DNA of 64,000 bases from Streptomyces sp. HSG2 (GTDB taxonomy: Bacteria; Actinomycetota; Actinomycetes; Streptomycetales; Streptomycetaceae). The DNA is taken from NCBI RefSeq assembly GCF_016598575.1, contig NZ_CP066801.1, positions 372,001 to 436,000 on the forward strand, written 5' to 3'. This document shows, piece by piece, positions 9,266 to 17,754 of the stretch. How positions within the stretch are numbered: position 1 is the stretch's first letter; each line of letters starts with the position of its first letter. The notes beneath the pieces were generated by a model. The model was given only the letters and a program-made list of their open reading frames with translations, was not told the DNA's origin and searched no databases. The translations under genes were made by a program, and so were the position numbers.

Positions 9266-10168
9266 TCACTCCTCCGCCGGCGCGAGCGGGACCACGGCGG
9301 CGGGGCAGGCCGCGTGCAGCACGACGGCCTGGGTGACCGAACCCATCATGCGAGCGGGTGCGAGGAACCGACGGCGGTGCCGCCCCACGACGACCAGGGC
9401 CGCCCCTCGCGACGCGGCGACCAGGTGCCCGGCCGCGCCCCCGGGGGCGGCGTGAACCTCGACACGGACGTCGGGACGGCCCGCGCGGTGGGAACTCAGA
9501 AAGCCGTCGACCAGGGCTCGCGTCTCGTCCTCGGCGACGGTCTCGTCGATCATGGGCGGGATCATCTGTCCCGGCGCCACCCAGGGCTGCACCGGTGCGG
9601 GATAGGCACTGACGACGTGCAGTGCCGCGCCCAGCATGTCGGCCTCGGCGAAGGCGAAGTCGAGGACGGCGTCGTCCGGGCCGTCCGTCGGCAGGCCGAC
9701 GACCACCCTCGGCCCGGCGCCCGGGGAAGACTCCTCGGGCTCCTCCTCGGAGGGGCGGGGGACGACGACGACCGGGCAATCGGCGGCCCGCGCCGCGGCC
9801 AGCGAGGTGGACCCCAGCAGCAGACTGGCGAAACCCCCGCGCCCTCGGGACCCGAGCACCAGGAGGCCGGCCCCCGCCCCCAGCGCGGGCAGCACGGTCG
9901 AGGCGGGACCGTCCATGCCGACGTACTCGACGGCAAGGCCCCGCGACGATCGGGCCGACCGGTCGCGCGCCTCCTCCAGCACCGGGTCCGCGTAGGTCTC
10001 GGGCGGGGCGACGGCGAGGATCTCGGGACGTCCCCCGCCGGGGTACTGGCGCACGTGGACGACGCGCAGCGGGGCCGTGCGCCGACGGGCCGCATCGCGG
10101 GCCCAGTCGAGGGCGCGCAGACTGTCGTCCGAACCGTCCACCGCGGCGATGACCGGCAGGGTGCTCAT
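9266..10168 (-). CDS. Tandem universal stress protein (two USP domains)
   Basis: A 300-residue protein with two UspA domains. Domain 1 opens with IAAVDGSDDSLRALDWA and ends with the nucleotide-binding LGSRGRGGFASLLLGSTS, matching G-2x-G-9x-G-S, so it probably binds ATP. Domain 2 (from about residue 150, RVVVGLPTDGPDDAVLDFA) ends with GRHRRRFLAPARMMGSV, in which the glycine pattern is degraded, so nucleotide binding is doubtful there. The start at 10168 follows GAGGAA; the longer frame to 10276 lacks one. Such proteins are induced in stationary phase, hypoxia or redox stress. It is monocistronic, separated from the thiolase operon by a hairpin region. Confidence 0.9.
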   Translation of the reverse strand: MSTLPVIAAVDGSDDSLRALDWARDAARRRTAPLRVVHVRQYPGGGRPEILAVAPPETYADPVLEEARDRSARSSRGLAVEYVGMDGPASTVLPALGAGAGLLVLGSRGRGGFASLLLGSTSLAAARAADCPVVVVPRPSEEEPEESSPGAGPRVVVGLPTDGPDDAVLDFAFAEADMLGAALHVVSAYPAPVQPWVAPGQMIPPMIDETVAEDETRALVDGFLSSHRAGRPDVRVEVHAAPGGAAGHLVAASRGAALVVVGRHRRRFLAPARMMGSVTQAVVLHAACPAAVVPLAPAEE

Positions 10169-10347
10169 GAGTTCCTCGCTTTCGGAAGGGACCGTTCCCT
10201 CACGGCACCAGCGTCGCCCAGACAGCGTCACGAGGGGGGCGCGGGGATCGCGTGTCCGGGAATCCGGCGCCGACAACGCCCGGTTCAGGCGAGGTCCTCC
10301 CGCCGCACCCGCACTACACGGCAGGGGCGACTCGGGCGAGCGCGCAC

Positions 10348-10366
10348 GCCGGCCCTCGCGGCCGGC
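10348..10366 (-). terminator. Hairpin downstream of the thiolase-like operon
   Basis: GCCGGCC and GGCCGGC form a 7-bp stem with a CTCGC loop, 46 nt after the stop of the last operon gene. A 13-bp direct repeat (CGGGCGAGCGCGC at 10333-10345 and 10375-10387) flanks it. Confidence 0.5.
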
Positions 10367-10411
10367 CGGGGACGCGGGCGAGCGCGCTCCGAGGCGTCGG
10401 CGGATCGTGCG

Positions 10412-11578
10412 TCAGCTCGTCGGGGGCCTGTCGCCGACCAGCCAGACGGCGAAGAACTGGGACCCGCCGCCGTAGGCGTGCCCCAGGACCCTCCTGGCCC
10501 CGTCGACCTGGTGCGCCCCGGCCAGCCCCCTCACCTGGAGGGCGGCCTCGGCGAACCGGATCAGGCCGGAGGCGCCGATGGGGTTGCTGGAGAGCACCCC
10601 GCCGGACATGTCGACCGGCAGTTCCCCCTCCAGGGCGGTGGCCCCCGACTCGACGAGTCGCCAGCCGTCCCCCGGATCGGCGAAGCCGAGGTTCTCCAAC
10701 CACATCGGCTCGTACCAGGAGAAGGGGACGTACATCTCGACGGCGTCGATCTCGCGCCGTGGGTCCGTGATCCCCGCCTGCCGGTACACGTCCGCCGCGC
10801 AATCGCGTCCGGCCCTCGGCGAGACGAAGTCCTTGCCGGCGAAGAGGGTGGGCTCGCTGCGCATCGCGCCGCCGAGCAACCACGCGGGGCGCCGAGGCGA
10901 CCGACGCGCGCCGAGGCGGTCGGTCAGGAGCAACGCGCAGGCGCCGTCGGAGGAGGGGCAGGTCTCCGAGTAGCGGATCGGGTCCCACAGCATGGGCGAG
11001 GCCCGCACCCGCTCCAGAGTGAGCCCGGGCTCGCGGATGTGGGCGAAGGGGTTGCGGAGGGCGTTGACCCTGTCCTTGTGGGCGACCAGGGTGCCCACGG
11101 TCGGCGGGGCCCCGCTGCGGCGGATGTAGGCGCGCACGTGGGGGGCGAAGAACCCGCCGGCTCCCGCCAGCAGGGGTTGTTGGAAGGGAACGGGCAGGGA
11201 CAGTCCCCACATGGCGTTGGACTCCGACTGCTTTTCGAAGGCGACCGCGAGGACGGTGCGGTGCGCCCGCGCCGCCACGAGATCGGCGGCGACGAGAGCG
11301 GTGGAACCGCCGACCGACCCGGCCGTGTGGACCCGGGTCACGGGTTTGCCCACCGCGCCGAGGGCCTCGGCGAGGTACAGCTCGGGCATCATCACGCCCT
11401 CGAAGAAGTCCGGCGCCTTCCCGATGACGACCGCCTCGACGTCGGCCCAGGTCAGCTCTGCGTCGGCCAGGGCACGCCCGGCGGCCTCGCGGACGAGCCC
11501 GGCGATCGACACGTCCTGGCGGGCCGCGGCGTGCCGGGTCTGACCGATGCCGACCACGGCGACGGGCTCCTTGCTCAT
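10412..11578 (-). CDS. Thiolase-fold (lipid-transfer/SCP-x type) protein 1
   Basis: A 388-residue thiolase-superfamily protein of the acyl-CoA lipid-transfer type (VAVVGIGQTRHAAARQD start; MSGGVLSSNPIGASGL near the C-terminus). At the place of the usual acylated Cys the sequence reads HTAGSVGGSTAL, without Cys, and the second catalytic Cys region reads YGGGSQFF. A classical thiolase reaction is therefore unlikely. Related Cys-less proteins (Ltp2 of steroid side-chain degradation) are retro-aldolases that need a DUF35 partner. Start ATG at 11578 overlaps the upstream gene as ATGA, so the two are translationally coupled. Last gene of a four-gene operon. Confidence 0.8.
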   Translation of the reverse strand: MSKEPVAVVGIGQTRHAAARQDVSIAGLVREAAGRALADAELTWADVEAVVIGKAPDFFEGVMMPELYLAEALGAVGKPVTRVHTAGSVGGSTALVAADLVAARAHRTVLAVAFEKQSESNAMWGLSLPVPFQQPLLAGAGGFFAPHVRAYIRRSGAPPTVGTLVAHKDRVNALRNPFAHIREPGLTLERVRASPMLWDPIRYSETCPSSDGACALLLTDRLGARRSPRRPAWLLGGAMRSEPTLFAGKDFVSPRAGRDCAADVYRQAGITDPRREIDAVEMYVPFSWYEPMWLENLGFADPGDGWRLVESGATALEGELPVDMSGGVLSSNPIGASGLIRFAEAALQVRGLAGAHQVDGARRVLGHAYGGGSQFFAVWLVGDRPPTS

Positions 11579-12642
11579 CGGAGGTCCCCCTCGACGACGG
11601 CGACCAGGTTCTGCTGAAGGCAGGGGCCGGACGTGGCGTGGGCGAGGGCGCGGTCGGACCGGCCGCGGTGGACCCGCGTGGCGGCCTCGCCGATCCTGAT
11701 CAGCCCGGCCGCCATCAGAGGATGGGCGGCGAGGGCGCCCCCCGAGGGGTTCAGGAGGACGTCGTCGCCCAGCCGGAGGGCTCGTCTCAGCACGATCTCC
11801 TGGTGGGAGAAGGGGGCATGCAGCTCCGCCGTGTCCACGGGGCGGTCGAAGGCGCCGGCGCGTTCCGCCGCTAGTCGGGTGGACGGGGAGTCGGTGAGGT
11901 CGCGGAGCCCGAGGGCGTGGGCCTCGACACGGTGGTCCACCCCACGGATCCAGGCCGGCCGTTCGCACAGCTCGCGCGCCCGGTCGCCGGCGGCCAGGAT
12001 CAACGCGGCGGCTCCGTCGCCGACGGGCGGACAGTCACCGGTGCGCAGTGGGCGGACGACATAGTCGCCCCGGGGCACGTCGCCGGAGAGCTGGGCGTGA
12101 GGGTTGGCGACGGCGGCGGCACGGTTGCGGGTCGCGACGGCGGCGAGCCCCCGCTCGTCGACCACGCCGGCGTCGATCAGGGCCCGTGCCTGGAGGGCCG
12201 CCAGGGAGACGGAGTCCGGCCAGAGCGGAGCGAGGTAGTACGGGTCGAGTTGGCGGGTCAGGATGTCGCGAGGCGATCCGGCGGAGGACTTGCCCCAGGC
12301 GTACACGAGCGCGGTGTCGGCGGCTCCGGTGATCAGCTTGATCCACGCCTCGTGGAACGCCCAGGCGCCGTCGGTCTCCACATGGGACTCGGCGATGGGC
12401 GGCCAGGCGCCGACTCCGTCGAGGGCGAGGGTGAAGGAGAAGGGTCTGCCGGCGAGATAGTCGCTGGAACCGGAGCAGGTGAACCCGATGTCCGCGGTGC
12501 GCAGTCCGGTGCGCGCCAGCACGGCGTGCAGCACGGGCATGAGCATCTCGACCTCGGAGACCTCCTCGGTGGCGCGTCGGTGCGGGGTCTGCGCGAAGGC
12601 GACGACGGCGACGTCCCGGGCGGGGCGCCGGGCCCCGGTCAC
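11575..12642 (-). CDS. Thiolase-fold (lipid-transfer/SCP-x type) protein 2
   Basis: A 355-residue thiolase-like protein, diverged from its downstream neighbour. The N-terminal half reads DVAVVAFAQTPHRR and GFTCSGSSDYLAG; the nucleophile region reads ESHVETDGAWAFHEA, again without Cys. The C-terminal NPSGGALAAHPLMAAGL retains the substrate-loop pattern with AHP in place of GHP. The GTG start at 12642 overlaps the DUF35 gene stop as GTGA and its own stop overlaps the next ATG, so DUF35, thiolase 2 and thiolase 1 are made in coupled amounts. I infer a multisubunit acyl-CoA lyase or thiolase complex; the substrate is unknown. Confidence 0.8.
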   Translation of the reverse strand: MTGARRPARDVAVVAFAQTPHRRATEEVSEVEMLMPVLHAVLARTGLRTADIGFTCSGSSDYLAGRPFSFTLALDGVGAWPPIAESHVETDGAWAFHEAWIKLITGAADTALVYAWGKSSAGSPRDILTRQLDPYYLAPLWPDSVSLAALQARALIDAGVVDERGLAAVATRNRAAAVANPHAQLSGDVPRGDYVVRPLRTGDCPPVGDGAAALILAAGDRARELCERPAWIRGVDHRVEAHALGLRDLTDSPSTRLAAERAGAFDRPVDTAELHAPFSHQEIVLRRALRLGDDVLLNPSGGALAAHPLMAAGLIRIGEAATRVHRGRSDRALAHATSGPCLQQNLVAVVEGDLR

Positions 12643-13589
12643 CGGCGGTCCCGGTGGGGGTCGTGGTCGGCGTCGGGTTCGCCGGTGGGCCGGTAGTGGT
12701 CGGGGTGGAGGCTGCCCGGGGTCCACACCGGCTCGACGCGCATGCCCATGCGCACCCGGTCGTGGGGGACGCCGCCGACCCTGCCGTGCAGAGGGAGATC
12801 GGCGCCGTCCAGCGCGATGTGCGCGTAGACGTAGGGCACCTCGATGTCGGAGTTCGCCGTGTGCGTGGCCTTGATGTTGACGACGCAGAAGGTGGTGACC
12901 GTGCCACGCGGACCCACGTCGACCTGTTCGGCGGTGGCGATGCCGCAGGTGGGGCAGGCCCCGCGGGGCGGGACGTACACCTTGCGGCAGGAGGGACAGC
13001 GTTCCCCGACGACCCGCCGCTCGGCGAGGGCGGCTAGGTGGGCGCCCAGTGCCCGGCCGGGAGTGTAGGTGTAGTCGAGCCGGGCGGGCGCGAGGATGCC
13101 GGTCACGGGATCGGCGAACACCCCGCTGTGTCCCGTGGTCGGCGCGGGCGGCCCGTCGTGCGGTACGAAACAGGCGATGTCGGTGATGGCTCCGCGGCGT
13201 TCTACGGCCCAACGGACGCGGACGCGCAGGCCGGTGCGGACGGCCTCCGGTCCGGGCGCGTCCAGGGCGTGCAGCAGCCCGGTGTCGGCGCCGTCGAGGC
13301 GGACGAGCACCCAGGCGAAGGGTGTGGCGAGGGGCTGGCCCCGGCGGGGATCGGGGTTCCACGCCCAGGTGGTGACGGTGCCGGTGGGTGCGACCTCGAC
13401 CAGGTCGCGGATCTCTTCGGCGGATTCGGGGTCGTACTCGGCGGGCGGCACCAGGACCCGTCCGTTCGCCGCGCGGGCGCCGAGCAGGACGCGGTCGCGC
13501 AGGCCCGTCAGGAAGGCGCTCTGGACGGGGCCGAGGGAGCGGGTGAAGGGGAACTCCACGGTGAGCGGGGCCTTGAGGATCTCGGGCAT
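12639..13589 (-). CDS. Double DUF35 (zinc-ribbon/OB-fold) acyl-CoA-binding protein
   Basis: A 316-residue protein made of two DUF35-type units. Residues 1-150 contain an OB-fold without zinc ligands (GTVTTWAWNPDP and FAWVLVRLDGADTGLLHAL). Residues 165-316 contain CPSC and CPTC, a four-Cys zinc ribbon, followed by the second OB-fold (GTVTTFCVVNIKATHT and YVYAHIALDGADLPLHGRV). DUF35 proteins bind acyl-CoA and form active complexes with thiolase-like enzymes such as Ltp2. Two thiolase-like genes follow directly with overlapping stop/start codons, so each DUF35 unit may serve one partner (inference). The start at 13589 follows AGGAGGG. Confidence 0.82.
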   Translation of the reverse strand: MPEILKAPLTVEFPFTRSLGPVQSAFLTGLRDRVLLGARAANGRVLVPPAEYDPESAEEIRDLVEVAPTGTVTTWAWNPDPRRGQPLATPFAWVLVRLDGADTGLLHALDAPGPEAVRTGLRVRVRWAVERRGAITDIACFVPHDGPPAPTTGHSGVFADPVTGILAPARLDYTYTPGRALGAHLAALAERRVVGERCPSCRKVYVPPRGACPTCGIATAEQVDVGPRGTVTTFCVVNIKATHTANSDIEVPYVYAHIALDGADLPLHGRVGGVPHDRVRMGMRVEPVWTPGSLHPDHYRPTGEPDADHDPHRDRR

Positions 13590-13608
13590 GCGGAACCCTC
13601 CTGGCGGG

Positions 13609-14409
13609 TCAGGCGCGCCGGTAGACGGGCGGGCGTTTCTCCGCGAACGCGAGGGCTCCCTCACGGGCGTCCGCCGAGGCCAGGACCGTGCGGCCCCGAG
13701 CCAACTCCATCGCGAGGGCGGCGGACTCGGTGAGCTCGGCGGCCTCGTAGACGGACGCCTTGACCGCCTCGACGGCGAGCGGCCCACAGGAGTTGATCCG
13801 CTCGGCGATCTCCATGGCCCGGTCGAGCGCGGTGCCGTCCGGCACGACGTGCCCGATCAGACCGATGGCGGCGGCCTCCCGAGCCGAGTAGGGGCGTCCG
13901 GTCAGCAGCATCTCCAGGGCGTGGGTCCGAGGGATCTGGCGTGGCAGCCTGACGGTCGAACCGCCCAACGGGAACAGTCCGCGCCGGACCTCGTACAGAC
14001 CGAGGACCGAGGACTCCCCCGCGACCCGGATGTCGGTGCCCTGGAGGATCTCGGTACCGCCGGCGACGCAGACGCCCTCGACGGCGGCGACGACCGGTTT
14101 GCGCGGGCGGTGGTGGCGCAGAAGGGCCTTCCAGTACAGGTCCGGGTCGGCGGTGAGGCGTTCGCGGTGGTGATCCTCGGCCGGAACCCCGCCGGCGAGC
14201 GCCTTGAGGTCCATCCCGGAGCAGAAGTCGCCCCCGGCTCCGGTCAACACGACGGACCGGACGCCGTCGTCCGCGTCCGCCGCCAGCCATCCGTCGTGGA
14301 GACCGATCAGCATGGGCACGGACAGGGCGTTCTTCGCCTCCGGTCGGTCGAGTGTCAGGACCAAAGTGGCCCCCTCTCTCCGCACGGTGAGGTGTCGCGT
14401 CCCGCCCAT
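13609..14409 (-). CDS. Enoyl-CoA hydratase/isomerase (crotonase family)
   Basis: A 266-residue crotonase-fold protein. The first oxyanion-hole segment is GDFCSGMDLKAL (residues 60-71) and the second is VCVAGGTEILQGTDIRVAGE. At the positions of the two catalytic glutamates of rat hydratase I see Glu117-like GGTEIL and a hydrophobic/Gly region (LGLYEVRRGLFPLGGS), so the exact reaction (hydratase, isomerase or lyase) is open. It is the first gene of the operon that continues into the DUF35 and thiolase-like genes, 19 nt apart. The start at 14409 is preceded by GGGAGA. It faces the acyl-CoA ligase across a 173-bp promoter holding an inverted repeat. Confidence 0.88.
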   Translation of the reverse strand: MGGTRHLTVRREGATLVLTLDRPEAKNALSVPMLIGLHDGWLAADADDGVRSVVLTGAGGDFCSGMDLKALAGGVPAEDHHRERLTADPDLYWKALLRHHRPRKPVVAAVEGVCVAGGTEILQGTDIRVAGESSVLGLYEVRRGLFPLGGSTVRLPRQIPRTHALEMLLTGRPYSAREAAAIGLIGHVVPDGTALDRAMEIAERINSCGPLAVEAVKASVYEAAELTESAALAMELARGRTVLASADAREGALAFAEKRPPVYRRA

Positions 14410-14485
14410 CGGCGTCTCCCGTCCGTCGTGCGCCGGCCCGAACGACAACAGGGTGCAGGAGTCCCGGTCGGGGTTCAAGAGTTTG

Positions 14486-14500
14486 CTGACAGGTAGTCAG
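14486..14500. promoter_or_regulatory. Inverted repeat, likely repressor operator of the lipid operons
   Basis: CTGAC-AGGTA-GTCAG is a perfect 5-bp inverted repeat with a 5-nt spacer, midway between the divergent enoyl-CoA hydratase and acyl-CoA ligase genes. Size and place suit a TetR-type operator responding to an acyl-CoA. A related sequence lies at 20437-20451 before the second ligase operon. No TetR gene lies in the window. Confidence 0.5.
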
Positions 14501-14582
14501 ATTTCTGGTGGTCGACTCTTCCCTCTTGCGCCGCCGTTTGCTCAGATGGCCCCGACCGGGATCGGCCGAGGAGGGAGGAACG

Positions 14583-16196
14583 GTGGAGTACAACCTTGCC
14601 GACCTGTTCGAGTCGGTCGCCGACGTCGTGCCGGACCGCGAGGCCCTGGTGTACGCCGACCGACCGGGCACGGGCACCGAGCGGCGACTCACCTATGCCG
14701 AGCTCGACCGGGCGGCGGACCGCCTGGGACACCACCTCCTCGACAGCGGGGTACGCCCGGGGGAACACGTCGGGCTCCAGCTCCACAACGGGGTGGAATA
14801 CCTGCAGAGCCTGCTGGGCTGCCTCAAGGCCCGGATCGTGCCGGTCAACGTCAACTACCGATATGTGGAGGACGAGCTGGCCCACCTGTACCGCGACGCG
14901 GATCTCGCCGCCCTCGTCTTCGACGGGGAGTTCGCGGGCCGGGTGGCGGGCGCGGCGGCGCGAGCGTCACGCCCGCGGCACCTGATCCGCGTCGGGGCGC
15001 CCCCGTCGGGCGAGGACGGCCCATCCGCGGTCGCCTTCGAGCGGGCCGAGGCGGGGGCCGGCACCGATCGCGGGTTCGCGCCGCGCACGGGCGACGACCC
15101 GTTCATCGTGTACACCGGCGGCACCACCGGGATGCCGAAGGGCGTGGTGTGGCGGCAGGAGGACCTGTTCTTCGCCGGGCTCGGCGGCGGCGCGCCCACC
15201 GGGACGCCCGTGGCGCGGCCCGAGGAGGTCGCGGAACGCGTCGCGGCGGGCGCGCCGGGACTGACGTTCCTCCCGGCCGCGCCGCTGATGCACGGGACGT
15301 CGACGCTGACCGTCTTCGTCGCCTTCCACCTCGGGCAGCGGGTCGTGCTACGACCCCGCTTCTCGGCCGGGGAGACCTGGCGGGCGGTCGAGAGGGAGCG
15401 GGTCACCAGCGTCTCCCTGGTGGGCGACGCGATGCTGCGTCCCCTCCTGGACGAACTGGAGGGCGGGTCGCGGGGAGTCGACACCTCGACGCTGCTCGGC
15501 GTCTCGTCCTCGGGGGCGATCCTCTCCGAGACCGTGCGGCGGCAGTTCGGGAGGCTGCTCCCCCACGTGTCGCTGCTGAACAACTTCGGGTCGTCCGAAT
15601 CGGGTTTCAACGGCACGGCGATCGAGGGCACCGGGGCCGACTTCCGGATCCGGGTCAACGCCCGTACCCACGTCCTGGACCCGGTGACCCGACAGCCGGT
15701 GGTGCCGGGCGCCGTCGGCCGGATCGCCCAGCGAGGACACGTGCCGGTCGGCTACTACAACGACCCGGCGAAGACCGCGGAGACCTGTTTCGAGCGGGAC
15801 GGCGAACGGTGGGTCCTGCTGGGCGACCTCGCCACGGTGGACGACGAGGGGGTGGTGACCGTCCTCGGCCGAGGGTCCCAGTGCATCAACACCGGCGGCG
15901 AGAAGGTCTTCCCGGAGGAGGTCGAACAGACGCTCAAGGCCCACCCGGACGTGTACGACACACTGGTCGTCGGCGTCCCCGACCCCCGGTGGGGCCATCG
16001 CGTGGCGGCGGTCGTGCAACTGCGCGAGGGCGCCGCCCCGCTCTCCCTGGCGGAGGCGCAGCGGCACTGCCGAACCCGACTCGCCGGGTACAAGGTCCCC
16101 CGGCTCTTGGTCGTCACCGGTGTCGTCCGACGCTCGCCCAGCGGCAAGGCGGACTACCGGTGGGCACGTGAGACCGCGGTGGCCGCGGAGGAGTGA
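14583..16196 (+). CDS. Acyl-CoA synthetase (FadD-type, AMP-forming)
   Basis: A 537-residue adenylate-forming ligase that activates a carboxylic acid with ATP and CoA. The P-loop is YTGGTTGMPKGV (about residues 177-188), followed by a long insertion-bearing loop, the A5-like NNFGSSESGFNG, ARLGDLATVD-type hinge (LLGDLATVDDEG), GRGSQCINTGGEKVFPEEVE and a final SGKADYRW carrying the catalytic Lys. The GTG start at 14583 follows GGAGGGAGGAA; an upstream start at 14508 lies inside the operator region. The substrate cannot be told, but the divergent hydratase/thiolase-like operon suggests a branched or cyclic acid that is degraded by beta-oxidation-like steps. Confidence 0.9.
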   Translation: MEYNLADLFESVADVVPDREALVYADRPGTGTERRLTYAELDRAADRLGHHLLDSGVRPGEHVGLQLHNGVEYLQSLLGCLKARIVPVNVNYRYVEDELAHLYRDADLAALVFDGEFAGRVAGAAARASRPRHLIRVGAPPSGEDGPSAVAFERAEAGAGTDRGFAPRTGDDPFIVYTGGTTGMPKGVVWRQEDLFFAGLGGGAPTGTPVARPEEVAERVAAGAPGLTFLPAAPLMHGTSTLTVFVAFHLGQRVVLRPRFSAGETWRAVERERVTSVSLVGDAMLRPLLDELEGGSRGVDTSTLLGVSSSGAILSETVRRQFGRLLPHVSLLNNFGSSESGFNGTAIEGTGADFRIRVNARTHVLDPVTRQPVVPGAVGRIAQRGHVPVGYYNDPAKTAETCFERDGERWVLLGDLATVDDEGVVTVLGRGSQCINTGGEKVFPEEVEQTLKAHPDVYDTLVVGVPDPRWGHRVAAVVQLREGAAPLSLAEAQRHCRTRLAGYKVPRLLVVTGVVRRSPSGKADYRWARETAVAAEE

Positions 16197-16819
16197 ACGA
16201 CTCCTCCGTGCCGCCGAGTAGCGCCCCGGCGTGTGGGAGCGGGTGCTCCAGGCGGCCGACCTCCTCTACACGCCGATCCTGGGGATTCTCTTCGCCGTCA
16301 CGCCCCGCCCTCGTCCGGACGACGACGCCCGCACCCGCCCTGTCGACCACGCGATCGGCGGTACGCCGCTTGCCGGAGCCGTTCTGTTGATCAGCGTTCA
16401 GCGGGCCCGGATGGCCGGACCCAGGCCCCCGGACCGGACGCGCGTCTCGTGTTCGCCATCCTGGCGCCTCCGCTCGTCGCCCGCGGCGCGCGGCTGGAAC
16501 GCCGGCGCGAGAACTCCCCTCCTCGGGATGGATCGCCCGCCGCGACGTGGCGATCGGCCTGCCGGGAAGGAGAGGCGCAACTGCGACGGCCGGCTGCTCG
16601 ACCGGCGCCGTACCGACATGCCGTTTCCGGCCGGTCGCGGTGGTCCTCGACGAGGATTCTCGACAGGCCGCGTCGACGAACGCCGGCGGCGACGCCGGTC
16701 GTGCTTCGGCATGACGTCACGCCCGCGCCCGGGCCCGGATCGCGCGCGCCACCCGGTTCACAGCTTCACCAAGGCGGTTCACAGCGGATCCGCAGCCTGG
16801 CTGACTACGTTTCGCGGCC
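16197..16819. other. 623-bp gap with no convincing gene
   Basis: A rightward frame from the GTG at 16231 starts plausibly (a hydrophobic LLYTPILGILFAVTP stretch) but soon becomes low-complexity and has no ribosome site, so I treat it as noncoding or as a decayed remnant. The right end, 16750-16819, carries the direct repeats described separately and must hold the promoter of the penicillin-recognising hydrolase gene. Confidence 0.5.
16754..16785. promoter_or_regulatory. 11-bp direct repeats 21 bp apart upstream of the hydrolase gene
   Basis: CGGTTCACAGC occurs at 16754-16764 and 16775-16785, two helical turns apart, with CTTCACC in between. The second copy ends 34 nt before the ATG at 16820. 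Direct TTCAC repeats of this spacing recall OmpR-type response regulator sites, including the PHO box; assignment to a regulator is inference. Confidence 0.45.
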
Positions 16820-17737
16820 ATGGCACGGCATCGAGCACCGGCACGCTCCCACGCGCGCAGTACCCTGGCCGCGACCCTCACCGTGGTTCTGATCATCGTC
16901 GCGGCGGCGGTCGTGGCCACGCGCCGGGCGTGGCCGGAGGAGGCACGGGTGGGCACGGAGGAGACGGTCGGCCGCAGCCAACCGGCCTCGGCGACCCCCA
17001 CGCCCTCCGGCCCCACCCCGGACGAGCGGTTGGCCGAGGCGCTCTCGTCGGTGACCTCGGACGCCCCGGGTCGTGTGGCGGTGTCGGCCGTGGACGTCGA
17101 GACGGGTGAGGGCGCCGCTGTCGGCGACGAGGTGGTGTTCGCGACCGCGAGCATCGTCAAGGTGGACATTCTGGCGGCGTTGTTGTTGCGGGCCCAGGAC
17201 GACGGGCGGTCTCTGACGCCGCAGGAGGAACAGTGGGCCCAGGACATGATCCGCTCCAGCGACAACGCGGCGGCGAGCGCGCTGTGGGACGTGATCGGCG
17301 GCGCCGAGGGGCTGACGGCGGCGAACGAGCGGTTCGGGCTCACCCGGACCACGGCCGGTGCCGAGGGGTTGTGGGGACTGACCGAGACCACCGTCGAGGA
17401 TCGTCTGCTCCTGCTGCGGGTCGTCCTGACCGACTCGTCCGAGCTGAACGCGTCCTCGCGTGCCTACGCGCGGGAGCTGATGGGCACCGTGGTGGACGGG
17501 CAGGACTGGGGGGTCTCGGCTGCCTGCGACGAGGCGGGCGAGGCGCTGCTGAAGAACGGCTGGCTGCCTAGGACCGAGACGGGACTCTGGGTCGTCAACA
17601 GCTTCGGCCTGGTGGAGCGGGACGGCCGTCGGTTGCTCGTGGCCGTCCTCAGCGACGGACAACCCGACCAGGAGGTCGGCATCGACCTCGTCGAGACCGT
17701 CGCCGAGCGGGCGGCTTCCGTGGTCGTGGCGCTCTGA
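16820..17737 (+). CDS. Membrane-anchored class-A-beta-lactamase-like serine hydrolase
   Basis: A 305-residue protein with one N-terminal membrane segment (TLAATLTVVLIIVAAAVVA) after a basic tail, then a Thr/Pro-rich linker, so it is anchored outside the membrane. The penicillin-recognising motifs are present: SIVK (Ser111, Lys114), SDN at 147-149 and KNG in LLKNGW in place of KTG. The class A omega-loop Glu is not obvious, so it is more likely a D,D-peptidase-like or orphan hydrolase than a resistance enzyme. Start at 16820 follows the direct-repeat promoter. It converges with the acyl-CoA ligase gene, only 17 nt away. Confidence 0.85.
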   Translation: MARHRAPARSHARSTLAATLTVVLIIVAAAVVATRRAWPEEARVGTEETVGRSQPASATPTPSGPTPDERLAEALSSVTSDAPGRVAVSAVDVETGEGAAVGDEVVFATASIVKVDILAALLLRAQDDGRSLTPQEEQWAQDMIRSSDNAAASALWDVIGGAEGLTAANERFGLTRTTAGAEGLWGLTETTVEDRLLLLRVVLTDSSELNASSRAYARELMGTVVDGQDWGVSAACDEAGEALLKNGWLPRTETGLWVVNSFGLVERDGRRLLVAVLSDGQPDQEVGIDLVETVAERAASVVVAL

Positions 17738-17754
17738 GGCGCAGTGGCCGGCGG

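Noticed and set aside
16231..17109. Frame starting with a hydrophobic segment in the 623-bp gap
   Set aside because: It turns low-complexity, runs out of frame into the start of the hydrolase gene, and has no ribosome site; I could not support a gene.
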